Shown piece after piece: positions 42,645 through 51,323 of a stretch of 64,000 bases of DNA. Origin of the DNA: Woodsholea maritima DSM 17123 (GTDB lineage: Bacteria; Pseudomonadota; Alphaproteobacteria; Caulobacterales; Maricaulaceae); contig NZ_KB908057.1 of NCBI RefSeq assembly GCF_000382325.1, forward strand, positions 240,783-304,782, written 5' to 3'. The position numbers and the translations under genes are program-made. Each line of letters begins with the position of its first letter. The first letter of the stretch is position 1. Below the pieces are notes generated by a model. The model did not search any database and was not told the DNA's origin. It worked only from the letters and a program-made list of their open reading frames with translations.

Positions 42645-43838
42645 TTAGGCCTGCGCACCCTCTTGGGCGGCGGCGCGGTCCTTATTCCAGTAAGAGACGG
42701 ACTTGACTTTAGAGCGGTCACAGCGATCGGCATATTTCTTGGCAATCTCGGTGACTTCTTCCATCAGGCCTTTTTCAAGGGTGATGGGCTTTAGGCCCAG
42801 CGACAAGAAGGTCTCATTTTCCACATGAAGATCGTTCTCATCGGCTTCATTGCGCGGATTAGGCAGCAAGGCCACCTCAACACCGGTGATGTCGGCAATC
42901 ATTTTCGCTAGATCGCGCACCCGGTGGGTTTCGGTCATCTGGTTGAGAATGCGGACTTTTTCACCGGTTTGTGGTGGGTTCTCGATGGCGAGCTGAATGC
43001 AGCGCACCGTGTCTTGAATATGGATGAAGGCGCGGGTCTGACCGCCGGTGCCATGCACGGTCAGTGGGAAGTCCACGGCGGCCTGCATCAAGAAGCGGTT
43101 GAGAACCGTGCCGTAATCGCCATCATAATCAAAGCGATTGATCAGACGCTCATCTTTACGGGTTTCGGCCGTCTGGGTGCCCCAAACAATACCCTGGTGC
43201 AGATCGGTGATCTTAACCTTGTCATTCTTATTATAGAAATGGAAGAACAGCTGATCCTGGGTCTTCGTCATGTGATAGATCGAGCCTGGATTGGCCGGAT
43301 ACAAGATCTCTTGATCCTTTAACCCATCAGAGGTTTCGACCTTTACTTTGAGATAGCCTTCAGGGATTTTCATCCCGGCAGTGCCATAGCCATAAACGCC
43401 CATCGTACCCAGGTGAACCAGGTGAATGTCGAGGCCCGTTTCGACAATCGCGGCCAGCACATCATTGGTGGCGTTGAGGTTATTATCGACCGTATAGCGT
43501 TTGTGGCGCGCGCTTTTCATCGAATAGGGCGCGGCGCGCTGTTCGGCAAAATGGACGATGGTGTCGGGCTTTTCCGCCAGCAACAGATCGACTAATTCCT
43601 GATAATCTTTACCAATATTCATATTGATAAAGCGGATCGTCTTGCCTGTGATCTCATGCCAGGCGGCCAAGCGCTCGCCGATGGGCCGGATCGGCGTCAG
43701 GCTGTCGACTTCCAATTCGACATCAATTTTGCGGCGCGACAGATTGTCGACCACCAAAACTTCATGATCGAGATTGGAGAGATGCAGCGCCGTGGGCCAA
43801 CCGCAAAAACCATCACCGCCGAGTACTATAACTTTCAT
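42645..43838 (-). CDS. sqdB: UDP-sulfoquinovose synthase
   Basis: Extended-type short-chain dehydrogenase that makes UDP-sulfoquinovose, the head-group donor for the sulfolipid SQDG, from UDP-glucose and sulfite. The 397 residues start with the NAD loop VLGGDGFCGWPTALHLS, characteristic of SQD1/SqdB. The catalytic Thr-Tyr-Lys set is visible as HLGTMGVYGYG and YHMTK, and FAEQRAAPYSM is the family's substrate loop. No sqdC, sqdD or sqdX lies beside it, so a glycosyltransferase partner must be elsewhere if the pathway is complete. The gene stands alone between two terminator-bounded plus-strand units. Confidence 0.9.
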   Translation of the reverse strand: MKVIVLGGDGFCGWPTALHLSNLDHEVLVVDNLSRRKIDVELEVDSLTPIRPIGERLAAWHEITGKTIRFINMNIGKDYQELVDLLLAEKPDTIVHFAEQRAAPYSMKSARHKRYTVDNNLNATNDVLAAIVETGLDIHLVHLGTMGVYGYGTAGMKIPEGYLKVKVETSDGLKDQEILYPANPGSIYHMTKTQDQLFFHFYNKNDKVKITDLHQGIVWGTQTAETRKDERLINRFDYDGDYGTVLNRFLMQAAVDFPLTVHGTGGQTRAFIHIQDTVRCIQLAIENPPQTGEKVRILNQMTETHRVRDLAKMIADITGVEVALLPNPRNEADENDLHVENETFLSLGLKPITLEKGLMEEVTEIAKKYADRCDRSKVKSVSYWNKDRAAAQEGAQA

Positions 43839-44089
43839 GGAAGCGTCCCCAGTTTGTCACGCTTTGTGTAAAGAATTCTTCGCGTTCTGACAGGACACGA
43901 TAACAGATGCAAGTCTGTCAAAGAAAGAATACTGCTGAAGAACACCTGATAATTGGCGTAAGGGCTGGATCTTGCGCCTAGACCTGGCGATCAAGGCGCG
44001 CTAAACCGCGCGAGAGATAATACCAATTTTGGGCTTTGTCCTTATATTCCAAGGGATGAGGCAAGGCATTACAAGACAGGAGCGCTTTC

Positions 44090-45100
44090 ATGGCCCTACG
44101 CGTTGCGATTAATGGTTTTGGTCGGATTGGACGTTTGGCTCTGCGCGCGGTGCTCGAGCACAAGCGCTGGGACGAAGTCGAAATTGTTGCGATCAACGAT
44201 TCTGCGACGCCGGAAACGAATGCGCACCTTTTGACCTATGATTCTGTCCATGGGCGTTACCCGGGCACCATCGAAACCGGTGATGACTGGATTGATGCGG
44301 GCTTTGGTAAGATCCAGAAAGTCTCTAACCGCGATCCCAAGCAATTGCCATGGAAAGATCTCGGCATTGATATCGTGATGGAATGCACCGGCGCGTTCAA
44401 TTCCAAAGAGCAATCTATGGCCCATATCGAGGCCGGTGCAAAACGCGTTCTGGTCTCTGCGCCTGCGAAAAATGCCGATAAAACCATCGTCTATGGCGTC
44501 AATCATGACCAATTGAGCGCTGAGGACATTATCGTGTCGAACGCATCATGCACCACCAATGGCTTGGCCCCGGTGGCCAAGGTCCTCCATGATCTGGTGG
44601 GGATTGAGCGCGGTCACATGACCACCGTGCATGCCTATACCGGTGATCAGCCGACTTTGGACCGCAACCATAAAGACCTGCACCGTGCGCGCGGCGCGGC
44701 GATCTCGATCATTCCGACCACGACGGGGGCCGCGAAGGCCGTGGGTGAGGTTCTGCCCGCCTTGAAGGGTAAGCTGGATGGGGCGTCTTTGCGCGTTCCG
44801 ACCCCGAATGTCTCGGTGATTGATCTTGTCTTCACCCCGGGCCGTGAAACCACCGCCGATGAGGTCAATGCCGCCTTGAAGGCCGCTTCAGAAGGCCCAA
44901 TGAAGGGCGTTTTGGGCTGTGACACCCTGCCGCTGGTCTCGATTGATTATAATCACGATCCGCGCTCGTCGATTGTCGCTTTGGATAAAACCAATGTCAT
45001 CGAAGGCAAGCTGGTGCGCGTCATGACCTGGTATGACAATGAGTGGGGCTTCTCTTGCCGTATGGTCGATACCGCCAAGGAAATGGGCAAGTTTCTGTAA
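44090..45100 (+). CDS. gap: Glyceraldehyde-3-phosphate dehydrogenase
   Basis: Class I GAPDH (336 residues) of glycolysis/gluconeogenesis. NAD loop INGFGRIGR, catalytic cysteine in SNASCTTNGLAP, the HAYTGDQ histidine region and the C-terminal WYDNEWGFSCRM are all present. It is the first of gap-pgk-fba; pgk follows after 33 bases. CAGGAG lies seven bases before the ATG. No Rossmann residue clearly fixes NAD against NADP use. Confidence 0.97.
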   Translation: MALRVAINGFGRIGRLALRAVLEHKRWDEVEIVAINDSATPETNAHLLTYDSVHGRYPGTIETGDDWIDAGFGKIQKVSNRDPKQLPWKDLGIDIVMECTGAFNSKEQSMAHIEAGAKRVLVSAPAKNADKTIVYGVNHDQLSAEDIIVSNASCTTNGLAPVAKVLHDLVGIERGHMTTVHAYTGDQPTLDRNHKDLHRARGAAISIIPTTTGAAKAVGEVLPALKGKLDGASLRVPTPNVSVIDLVFTPGRETTADEVNAALKAASEGPMKGVLGCDTLPLVSIDYNHDPRSSIVALDKTNVIEGKLVRVMTWYDNEWGFSCRMVDTAKEMGKFL

Positions 45101-45133
45101 GTTTTAAAACCTGACCGGGGAGGGAAGCCTGTC

Positions 45134-46321
45134 ATGATCCGTCGTATGGAAGATCTGAATGTTGCCGGGCAACGCGTCCTGGTTCGGGTTGATTTTAATG
45201 TGCCGATGAAAGACGGGGTCGTCAGTGACGATACCCGTCTGCGCGCGGCCTTGCCCACGATTGAGGCCTTGCGCGCGCAAAAAGCCAAAGTTATTCTGTG
45301 TGCGCACTTTGATCGTCCCAAGGGCGAGCGCGTGCCTGAGATGTCTTTGCGCCCCGTCGTTGCGCCTTTGGCCGATCTTTTGGGCGTGCGCGTGGGCTTT
45401 GCCGAAGATTGCATCGGCGATGTCGCGCAAAAGGCCATTGCGGGCATGAGCCCTGGCGATGTGCTGTTGCTGGAAAATACCCGCTTTCATAAGGGCGAAG
45501 AGAAAAACGACCCCGAGTTTGCCGCTGAATTGGCCAAGCTCGCCGATATTTACATCAATGATGCCTTCTCGGCGGCGCACCGCGCCCATGCCTCCACCGA
45601 AGGCGTTGCGCGCCTTCTGCCCTCTGGGGCGGGGATCGCCTTACAGCGCGAGATTGATCATGTCACAGCGGCGCTGGAAAGCCCGAACCATCCGGTTCTG
45701 GCCATTGTGGGCGGGGCGAAGGTTTCCACCAAGCTCGATTTGTTGAAAAACCTGGTCAAAAAAGTTGATCGCCTGTTCGTGGGCGGTGGCATGGCCAATA
45801 CCTTCCTGGCGGCCAAAGGCACAGAGATTGGGGCCAGCCTGTGCGAAAAAGATCTTCTGGGCACGGCGCGCGAGATTTTGGACATTGCGGGCGCAGAGCG
45901 TTGCGAAATTTTGCTGCCTGTGGATGGCGTCGTTGCGCGCGAGTTCAAAGCCCATGCCGCCCATCGCACCAGTGATCTTACCGATATCAAAGCCGATGAG
46001 ATGATCCTTGATTGTGGCAATGCCACCGTGGACATGCTGGCCGATGCAATGTCAACGGCACGCACTTTGGTGTGGAATGGGCCTTTGGGCGCGTTTGAAA
46101 TCGCCCCCTTTGATACCGCGACGGTTGAGGCGGCGCGTTTCGCCGCTGAGCGCTGCTCTAATCACGGTTTGGTCGCCGTGGCCGGCGGCGGGGATACGGT
46201 GGCTGCGCTTAATCACGCCAAGGCCGCCGACGATTTTACCTTCATTTCAACGGCCGGCGGGGCCTTCCTGGAATGGTTGGAGGGTAAGCCTCTGCCAGGA
46301 ATTGAAGCTTTGAAAGCTTAA
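45134..46321 (+). CDS. pgk: Phosphoglycerate kinase
   Basis: A 395-residue two-domain kinase that makes ATP and 3-phosphoglycerate. Substrate site VRVDFNVPMKDG, the basic patch CAHFDRPKGER, ENTRFHKGEE, hinge and nucleotide parts NDAFSAAHRAHAS and VAGGGDTVAAL are typical. GGGGAGGG stands nine bases before the ATG. It belongs to the gap-pgk transcript; fba follows after 144 bases, with a weak stem (CAGGGC/GCCCTG, about 46329-46350) but no U-run between. Confidence 0.97.
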   Translation: MIRRMEDLNVAGQRVLVRVDFNVPMKDGVVSDDTRLRAALPTIEALRAQKAKVILCAHFDRPKGERVPEMSLRPVVAPLADLLGVRVGFAEDCIGDVAQKAIAGMSPGDVLLLENTRFHKGEEKNDPEFAAELAKLADIYINDAFSAAHRAHASTEGVARLLPSGAGIALQREIDHVTAALESPNHPVLAIVGGAKVSTKLDLLKNLVKKVDRLFVGGGMANTFLAAKGTEIGASLCEKDLLGTAREILDIAGAERCEILLPVDGVVAREFKAHAAHRTSDLTDIKADEMILDCGNATVDMLADAMSTARTLVWNGPLGAFEIAPFDTATVEAARFAAERCSNHGLVAVAGGGDTVAALNHAKAADDFTFISTAGGAFLEWLEGKPLPGIEALKA

Positions 46322-46465
46322 TTTTCGATCAGGGCTAGACTTCTGGCCCTGTTCTCGTCAAATCTGTCGCCCCAAGGGGTGACCCTTTCGCATGGGCAGC
46401 ATATAACGCCCGCACTTTTGCATACTTCTTGATACGCTCGACACCTAAGGGATAGGGGACAAGTC

Positions 46466-47506
46466 ATGGATATTGATGAGCTTTACGAAACCGCAGTGCG
46501 CATGGTGGCACCGGGCCAAGGTATTTTGGCCGCCGATGAATCAACGCGCACCATCACCAAGCGGTTTGAGACCATTGGCTTGGAATCAACCGCTGACAGT
46601 CGCCGCGATTGGCGCGAAATGTTGTTCCGTACCGAGCATGCGATGAACAACCGGATCTCTGGCGTCATCTTGTATGATGAAACCCTGCGCCAGAACGCCG
46701 CTGATGGCACGCCTTTGGTGGATCTGATCAAAGCTTCTGGCGCGGTGCCCGGCATTAAGGTTGATCTGGGCGCAAAGTCTTTGGCCGGGACCGATGGCCA
46801 AGAAACCATCACCGAAGGCCTGGATGGTCTGCGCGATCGTTTGGCGGAATATTATCAGCTGGGCGCACGCTTTGCCAAATGGCGCGCCGTGATCGAAGTG
46901 GGTCGCAATGGCGATGAGTCTGTGCCCTCACAATACTGCATCAACACCAATGTTCACGCCTTGGCGCGCTATGCGATGTTGTGCCAGGAAAACAATATCG
47001 TGCCGATCGTTGAGCCTGAAGTTTTGATGGATGGCGATCATGATATTGATCGCTGCTATGAAGTGACGGAGTTCACTTTGAAGCGCCTGTATCAAGAGCT
47101 GTTCGAGCAAGGCGTCGTTCTGGAAGGCACGATCTTGAAGCCGAACATGGTCATCGCGGGCAAGCTGTGCCAAGAGCAAGCCACCCGCGAAGAAGTCGCT
47201 GAGCTGACCGTTCAATGCTTGATGAGCACCGTTCCAGCCGCCGTTCCTGGGATTGCCTTCTTGTCAGGCGGCCAGTCAGACGAAGATGCGACTGCGCACC
47301 TTAATATCATCAATGAAGGTTTCGACCTGCCATGGCCGGTGACCTTCTCTTACGGGCGCGCTTTGCAAGCCGCTCCGTTGAAGGCTTGGGGCGGCAAGGC
47401 AGAAAATGTCGCTGCCGGTCAGGCCGCCTTCAATCACCGCGCTGAGATGAACGGTCTTGCCGCACTGGGTGAGTGGAAAGCCGATCTGGAAGACAAAGCC
47501 GCGTAA
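46466..47506 (+). CDS. fba: Class I fructose-bisphosphate aldolase
   Basis: A 346-residue class I (Schiff-base) aldolase of the eukaryote-like type. The Schiff-base lysine is in LEGTILKPNMV, with GILAADESTRTI at the N-terminus, WRAVIEVG and AFLSGGQSDEDAT also matching. It needs no metal. Together with gap and pgk it gives the triose segment of glycolysis and gluconeogenesis. GGGGAC lies before the ATG. A strong symmetric terminator closes the unit. Confidence 0.96.
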   Translation: MDIDELYETAVRMVAPGQGILAADESTRTITKRFETIGLESTADSRRDWREMLFRTEHAMNNRISGVILYDETLRQNAADGTPLVDLIKASGAVPGIKVDLGAKSLAGTDGQETITEGLDGLRDRLAEYYQLGARFAKWRAVIEVGRNGDESVPSQYCINTNVHALARYAMLCQENNIVPIVEPEVLMDGDHDIDRCYEVTEFTLKRLYQELFEQGVVLEGTILKPNMVIAGKLCQEQATREEVAELTVQCLMSTVPAAVPGIAFLSGGQSDEDATAHLNIINEGFDLPWPVTFSYGRALQAAPLKAWGGKAENVAAGQAAFNHRAEMNGLAALGEWKADLEDKAA

Positions 47507-47528
47507 GCGCTTTTTTCCGGATTAAAAC

Positions 47529-47564
47529 AAAAGCCCCGCATCCAGTCTGGATGCGGGGCTTTTT
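47529..47564. terminator. Bidirectional terminator after fba
   Basis: AGCCCCGCATCC pairs with GGATGCGGGGCT around AGTCT, with AAAACAAA before and TTTTTATTA after, serving fba and the convergent lipoprotein gene. Confidence 0.92.
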
Positions 47565-47565
47565 A

Positions 47566-48018
47566 TTAGCGCGCCGTCTCACTAATAGCTAAGCGTGCGG
47601 TGATGTCAGAGATCGCATCATTCTCGTGAATGCCGACCCAGATTTTATAAAGGCCATTGTCCGGGGCGGCGATACTGGCTTGAGGGTCAAGCAGGAAGTA
47701 ATCATCATTACACACGAATTGACCGCCCGGCGTTTCGACCATGAGGGTCATATCCGCATCGCCATCAAAAGCGCGGAAAATCAGGACCGCGGCTTTGGTT
47801 TTGTTATAGGCCAAGGTGAGGGTGGGTTTGTGGGGGCCAAGCCCCAGGCAATCGGCATTATGGGAAATCTCGGCCAAAGCGGTGTCGGCTTTCACCTGGA
47901 TATTGAGCGTATGGGGTGTGGGTTCAAACCCGCCGTCTAAATAGAGATCGGCCTTTTCACCGCAGGCGCTCAGGCAGAGGCCAAGCGTTGGAATAAGGGC
48001 CCAGCTAAACTGTTTCAT
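47566..48018 (-). CDS. Lipoprotein with one cysteine-paired PPC-like domain
   Basis: A 150-residue lipoprotein (signal MKQFSWALIPTLGLCLSAC). The rest is one copy of the beta-rich domain shared with the next three genes, but the most divergent: TPHTLNIQVKADT, a first cysteine in NADCLGLGP, MTLMVETPGGQFVCNDDYF with the second cysteine, and YKIWVGIHENDAISDIT-ARLAISE. It resembles pre-peptidase C-terminal (PPC) jelly rolls. The ATG at 48018 is chosen for GGGAGA seven bases upstream and because the signal then starts at once. The function is unknown. Confidence 0.75.
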   Translation of the reverse strand: MKQFSWALIPTLGLCLSACGEKADLYLDGGFEPTPHTLNIQVKADTALAEISHNADCLGLGPHKPTLTLAYNKTKAAVLIFRAFDGDADMTLMVETPGGQFVCNDDYFLLDPQASIAAPDNGLYKIWVGIHENDAISDITARLAISETAR

Positions 48019-48192
48019 GGAAGTCTCCCAGCGTTGAACATCATTATCCATAGGGCGGTATTCGATTGCGACCTGCCCCATGTCCCACTCCGAGTGCAAA
48101 AAAGACCTTATTGATTGAAGGGGCAATGGATAAGTGTTGCGGGTGCGAAGTGACTTGAGCGCTTAACGAGTAAGAGGCTCAAATAATAAATA

Positions 48193-48226
48193 AAATTAAA
48201 AGGGAGGCGTATAATACGCCCCCCTT
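48193..48226 (-). terminator. Terminator after the second PPC-like gene
   Basis: On the minus strand GGCGTA pairs with TACGCC inside a G/C-rich extension (GGGG with CCCT), followed by TTTTAATTTTA. Confidence 0.7.
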
Positions 48227-48246
48227 TGTCCGCATCAATTTACGGT

Positions 48247-48705
48247 TTATTCCTCGATCGGGGTCTCGGTTTCGGTGAAGTAAAGGCTCGCCTGATATTG
48301 GCTATCTTCTTCATACGTCCCAACCCAGATGACATAGCGACCTGCGCCCATAGGTTCGTGCAGGAACGGATTGAGACCGTCAAAGTCATCTACGCACACC
48401 CATTCACCATTAGGGCCGTGTACGACCAAGGTGGTGTCTTCTTCAGAGTGAACACCAATGCGCAGGGCATCACCGTCGTAATCCACACGGTAATCGGGGG
48501 TGCTGGAAATGGTGCCAACGCAATCATCGTGGACTTCAGACGCGTCGATATTGCCGCCTGCAACGACATTGATCGTATGCGGAGCAGAAAAGCCAGCGCT
48601 GAGATTTGCTTCGCCATTGCGCGGGGTGGCATTGGTGTTTTGTGCGAAGCTGACTGAGGTTAAAGTGGCAAAAGCAACGCCAAGAGCAAGAATTGATTTC
48701 AACAT
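48247..48705 (-). CDS. Secreted single-domain PPC-like protein
   Basis: A 152-residue exported protein: signal peptide MLKSILALGVAFATLTSVSFA, then one domain with SAGFSAPHTINVVAGG, cysteine one in DDCVGTISS, PDYRVDYDGDALRIGV, DTTLVVHGPNGEW-VCVDDFDGLNP with cysteine two, and YVIWVGTYEED. The two cysteines probably form a disulfide; the acidic DDFDG loop could bind calcium. It belongs to the same paralogous group as its neighbours at 47566, 49129 and 49704. The ATG at 48705 follows GGAAA. It ends with VEE-type acidic tail residues. Confidence 0.75.
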   Translation of the reverse strand: MLKSILALGVAFATLTSVSFAQNTNATPRNGEANLSAGFSAPHTINVVAGGNIDASEVHDDCVGTISSTPDYRVDYDGDALRIGVHSEEDTTLVVHGPNGEWVCVDDFDGLNPFLHEPMGAGRYVIWVGTYEEDSQYQASLYFTETETPIEE

Positions 48706-49128
48706 TGTAATTTCCATTTTTTTTGCGCGACGCTGGTGTCGCAAAGGTCCTGCGAGACGCAGGGCGAAATTGGGATCCCCTGAGCATGGCAGGCTCAGGG
48801 GATGATCAAGCTTGACCGCGGGGAGGTGAAAAGGTCCTGCGCTTGATGCAAGGGGATTTAGGGGTTGCGCTGGGTAAGTTCAATTTTAAAATTCAGGTAA
48901 ATATTTTTTATCTAAATGAAAATATTGTAAAAATTACTTATAATTTGATATAAAATATTGAATCATCAACATAAATTGAAGGGCGTATTAAATAACTTCA
49001 CTTTGTCCAGGCATAAGACTTTTATAAACCGCGCAATAAAGTTCGGACAAAGGTGGCGTCATAAAAAGAGATAATAAAAAAGGCGGGTCATTGACCCGCC
49101 TTTTTCAAATGATCAGTGGGCTGATCGC
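48706..49128. other. AT-rich intergenic region with nested inverted repeats
   Basis: No gene is seen. Bases ~48880-48980 are markedly AT-rich compared with surroundings. CACTTTGTCC (48999-49008) pairs with GGACAAAGGTG (49045-49054, one bulge), and inside it ACTTT (49018-49022) pairs with AAAGT (49038-49042), so a ~55-base stem-loop is possible on either strand. The terminator of the next gene lies at 49075-49105. Confidence 0.5.
49075..49105 (-). terminator. Terminator after the third PPC-like gene
   Basis: On the minus strand AGGCGGGTC pairs with GACCCGCCT around a three-base loop, followed by TTTTTATTAT. Confidence 0.9.
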
Positions 49129-49587
49129 TTACTGAGGTGTAGAATACTCAGTGATGTAAAGGGTCGCGTCAGAGGTGCCACCGCCATAGGTGCCAACCCA
49201 GATGTCATATTGACCTGCGCCATAGCTGCCACCCAGGAAAGGGTTCAGGCCATCAACGTCATCAACGCAATGCCAGTTGCCGTCTGGGCCGTTGACGACC
49301 AAGGTGGTGTCATCGCTAGAGCGTACACCGATATAGATGGTGTCGCCTTCAAAATGCAGACGGAAATCGGGGGCGTTGGCGATTGAGCCAGAGCAAGATG
49401 AGTTGATAGACGAGGCATCCAGAGAGCCGCCGGCTACCAGGTGAACTTCGTGCGGATCAGGCAGGAAGCCAGAGCTCAGGTGAGCTTCACCGAAAGCCGG
49501 AGCGGCGGTGAAGTCTTGAGCGATAGCACCAGAGGCAAAAGCAACGGCGCTAACGCCAGCGATCAAAGCAAATTTCAACATGGTCAT
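49129..49587 (-). CDS. Secreted single-domain PPC-like protein
   Basis: A 152-residue exported protein of the same group: signal peptide (LKFALIAGVSAVAFASGAIAQ), then SSGFLPDPHEVHLVAGGSLDA, cysteine one in SSCSGSIAN, DTTLVVNGPDGNWHCVDDVDG with cysteine two, and YDIWVGTYGGGTSDATLYITE. It is closest to the third repeat of the three-domain neighbour, so recent duplication is likely. AAGGACA directly before the ATG at 49587 supports the start. No enzyme motif is seen; a binding or structural role in the periplasm or outside the cell is possible. Confidence 0.78.
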   Translation of the reverse strand: MTMLKFALIAGVSAVAFASGAIAQDFTAAPAFGEAHLSSGFLPDPHEVHLVAGGSLDASSINSSCSGSIANAPDFRLHFEGDTIYIGVRSSDDTTLVVNGPDGNWHCVDDVDGLNPFLGGSYGAGQYDIWVGTYGGGTSDATLYITEYSTPQ

Positions 49588-49703
49588 TGTCCTTTAGTCT
49601 ATACGGCCCCCCAGCGGAACCGCTCGCGCATAGACCCATCCGTTATCGTCCCAAGGGGGATGGGTAGGGTTTGCCCTTGCCGTATGACAAGGGCAATCTT
49701 GGT

Positions 49704-51002
49704 TTAGTCAAGCTCAGTAAAGACGACAGTTGCAGGGATACCGCTGCCCCCGCCATAGGTGCCGACCCAGATATCATATTGGCCAGAGCCATTCAGGCGC
49801 AGCAGGGGATTAAGCCCATTGCCGCTGTCATCATCACAATGCCAATTACCGTTGGGATCATTGACAATCAAGGTGATGTCATCGCGCGCTTCGGCTTTGA
49901 TGGTGATATCACCGCCATCCCATTGCAGACGCACATCAGGGGCGTTGGCAATATTGCCGCGGCAATTGGACCCGACACCGCTGGCCGAATGCGTACCGCC
50001 TGCGGTCACACGCACTTCACGCGGATCGGGTGTGAAGCCTGCACGCAGACGCGTCGTGCCAAAGGCAGGGCCTTCGGTGAAATCCGGCGTCCAACCGGTT
50101 GGCGTGGATGAGCTATTGCTTGACGACAGCTCAGAGATTTCCAAAGTCGCAGAGGCCGTATCATCTCCATAAGTGCCAACCCAGATGTCATAGGTGCCGC
50201 TGGAAGGAGAGCTGAGATGGATTTGCGGATCCAGGCTGCCCGCACTGTCATCATCACAATGCCATGTGCCATTGGGGTCATTTACAACCAAGGTCGTGTC
50301 AGACGAAGAGCGCGAGCGAATATAAAGTGGCAAAGAGCCTGCATCATAGTCCAGGCGTAGATCAGGATTGCGTGCGATTTTACCGCGGCAAGAGCTTTCA
50401 ACCTGGTTCGCATCAATCGTTCCACCGGCGGTCAGGCTGGTGGTGTGCGGATCGGGTGAGAAGCCAGAATTGAGACTGATCGTGCCATAGGTCGGATTGC
50501 CGAACAGATCGACCACGTCACCGCCAGTGCTGTTATCGCCATAGCCAGAACTCGACAGCTCAGAAACCGCCAGAGTGGCTTCGCTATACCCGCCGCCATA
50601 GGTGCCGACCCAGATCGCATATTCGCCAGAGCGTGGATTGTCGAACACCACTTCAGGGTTCAGGCCATCACTGTCATCATTACACGACCACCGCCCATCG
50701 GGGCCATGAACCACCAAGGTGATGTCATCATTGGAGCGTGCGCGGATATAGAGATCGCTGCTGCCTGAGCGATAATCGACCACATAATCCGGGGCGTCTG
50801 AGATTTCACCACGGCAGCTGGCACCCATTTTAGAGTTTGGCGTGATCGAACCACCGGCCGTGATAGAGATGGAATGCGGATCCGGCACAAAGCCCGCGCG
50901 CAAGTTCGTTGAGCCATAATTTGGGCTCGCATTGGGGTCTTGCGCCATCGCGCCCCCCGCAATCACTAAACCCAAGGCTGAAGAAAGCAGAAATCGTGTC
51001 AT
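49704..51002 (-). CDS. Secreted protein with three PPC-like domains
   Basis: A 432-residue exported protein (signal MTRFLLSSALGLVIAGGAMAQ) built from three copies of the family domain, about residues 25-150, 165-290 and 305-430, joined by serine/glycine/threonine-rich linkers. Each has SGFxPDPH-like opening, CRG (ASCRGEIS, SSCRGKIA, SNCRGNIA), a DxTLVV strand, WSC/WHC plus CNDDSDG or CDDDSxG, and IWVGTYG. So each copy has one cysteine pair and an acidic loop. The intact frame across three similar repeats makes assembly error unlikely. No catalytic domain is attached, unlike most PPC domains, which sit on secreted proteases. Confidence 0.8.
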   Translation of the reverse strand: MTRFLLSSALGLVIAGGAMAQDPNASPNYGSTNLRAGFVPDPHSISITAGGSITPNSKMGASCRGEISDAPDYVVDYRSGSSDLYIRARSNDDITLVVHGPDGRWSCNDDSDGLNPEVVFDNPRSGEYAIWVGTYGGGYSEATLAVSELSSSGYGDNSTGGDVVDLFGNPTYGTISLNSGFSPDPHTTSLTAGGTIDANQVESSCRGKIARNPDLRLDYDAGSLPLYIRSRSSSDTTLVVNDPNGTWHCDDDSAGSLDPQIHLSSPSSGTYDIWVGTYGDDTASATLEISELSSSNSSSTPTGWTPDFTEGPAFGTTRLRAGFTPDPREVRVTAGGTHSASGVGSNCRGNIANAPDVRLQWDGGDITIKAEARDDITLIVNDPNGNWHCDDDSGNGLNPLLRLNGSGQYDIWVGTYGGGSGIPATVVFTELD

Positions 51003-51323
51003 AATAGCCCCCCATAGGCTGAATTGGTCGTCTTCAGGCGATGTTCAAAGCGAAGCCTCGCTTCTTGAATTTGATCTTTAACGCATAGCGATGAATGGAC
51101 TGTGAACTTTCGAGTTAGCCTGTGTTTAAGTTGGCTTGAGCATTGAGCTTTTGGTTGGCGCACTCGATGTTAATGGGTCTGCATCTCCACGCCATACAAA
51201 CGCGCTGGTCTCCTTTGGTCGAAGGCGAATGTCGATAACTATAGTTAACATACCCATTCGCTTAATTGATGGCCAGTGGATTAAGGGCTAGGCGGGCAAA
51301 AAAAAACGCGCTAGGGCGAAGGG
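51003..51323. other. Divergent intergenic region before thiE
   Basis: These 321 bases separate the three-domain secreted protein gene (minus) from thiE (plus) and should hold both promoters. The only structure I see is AACTATAGTT (about 51237-51246), a 10-base palindrome. No gene or riboswitch-like TPP element is apparent before thiE. Confidence 0.4.
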
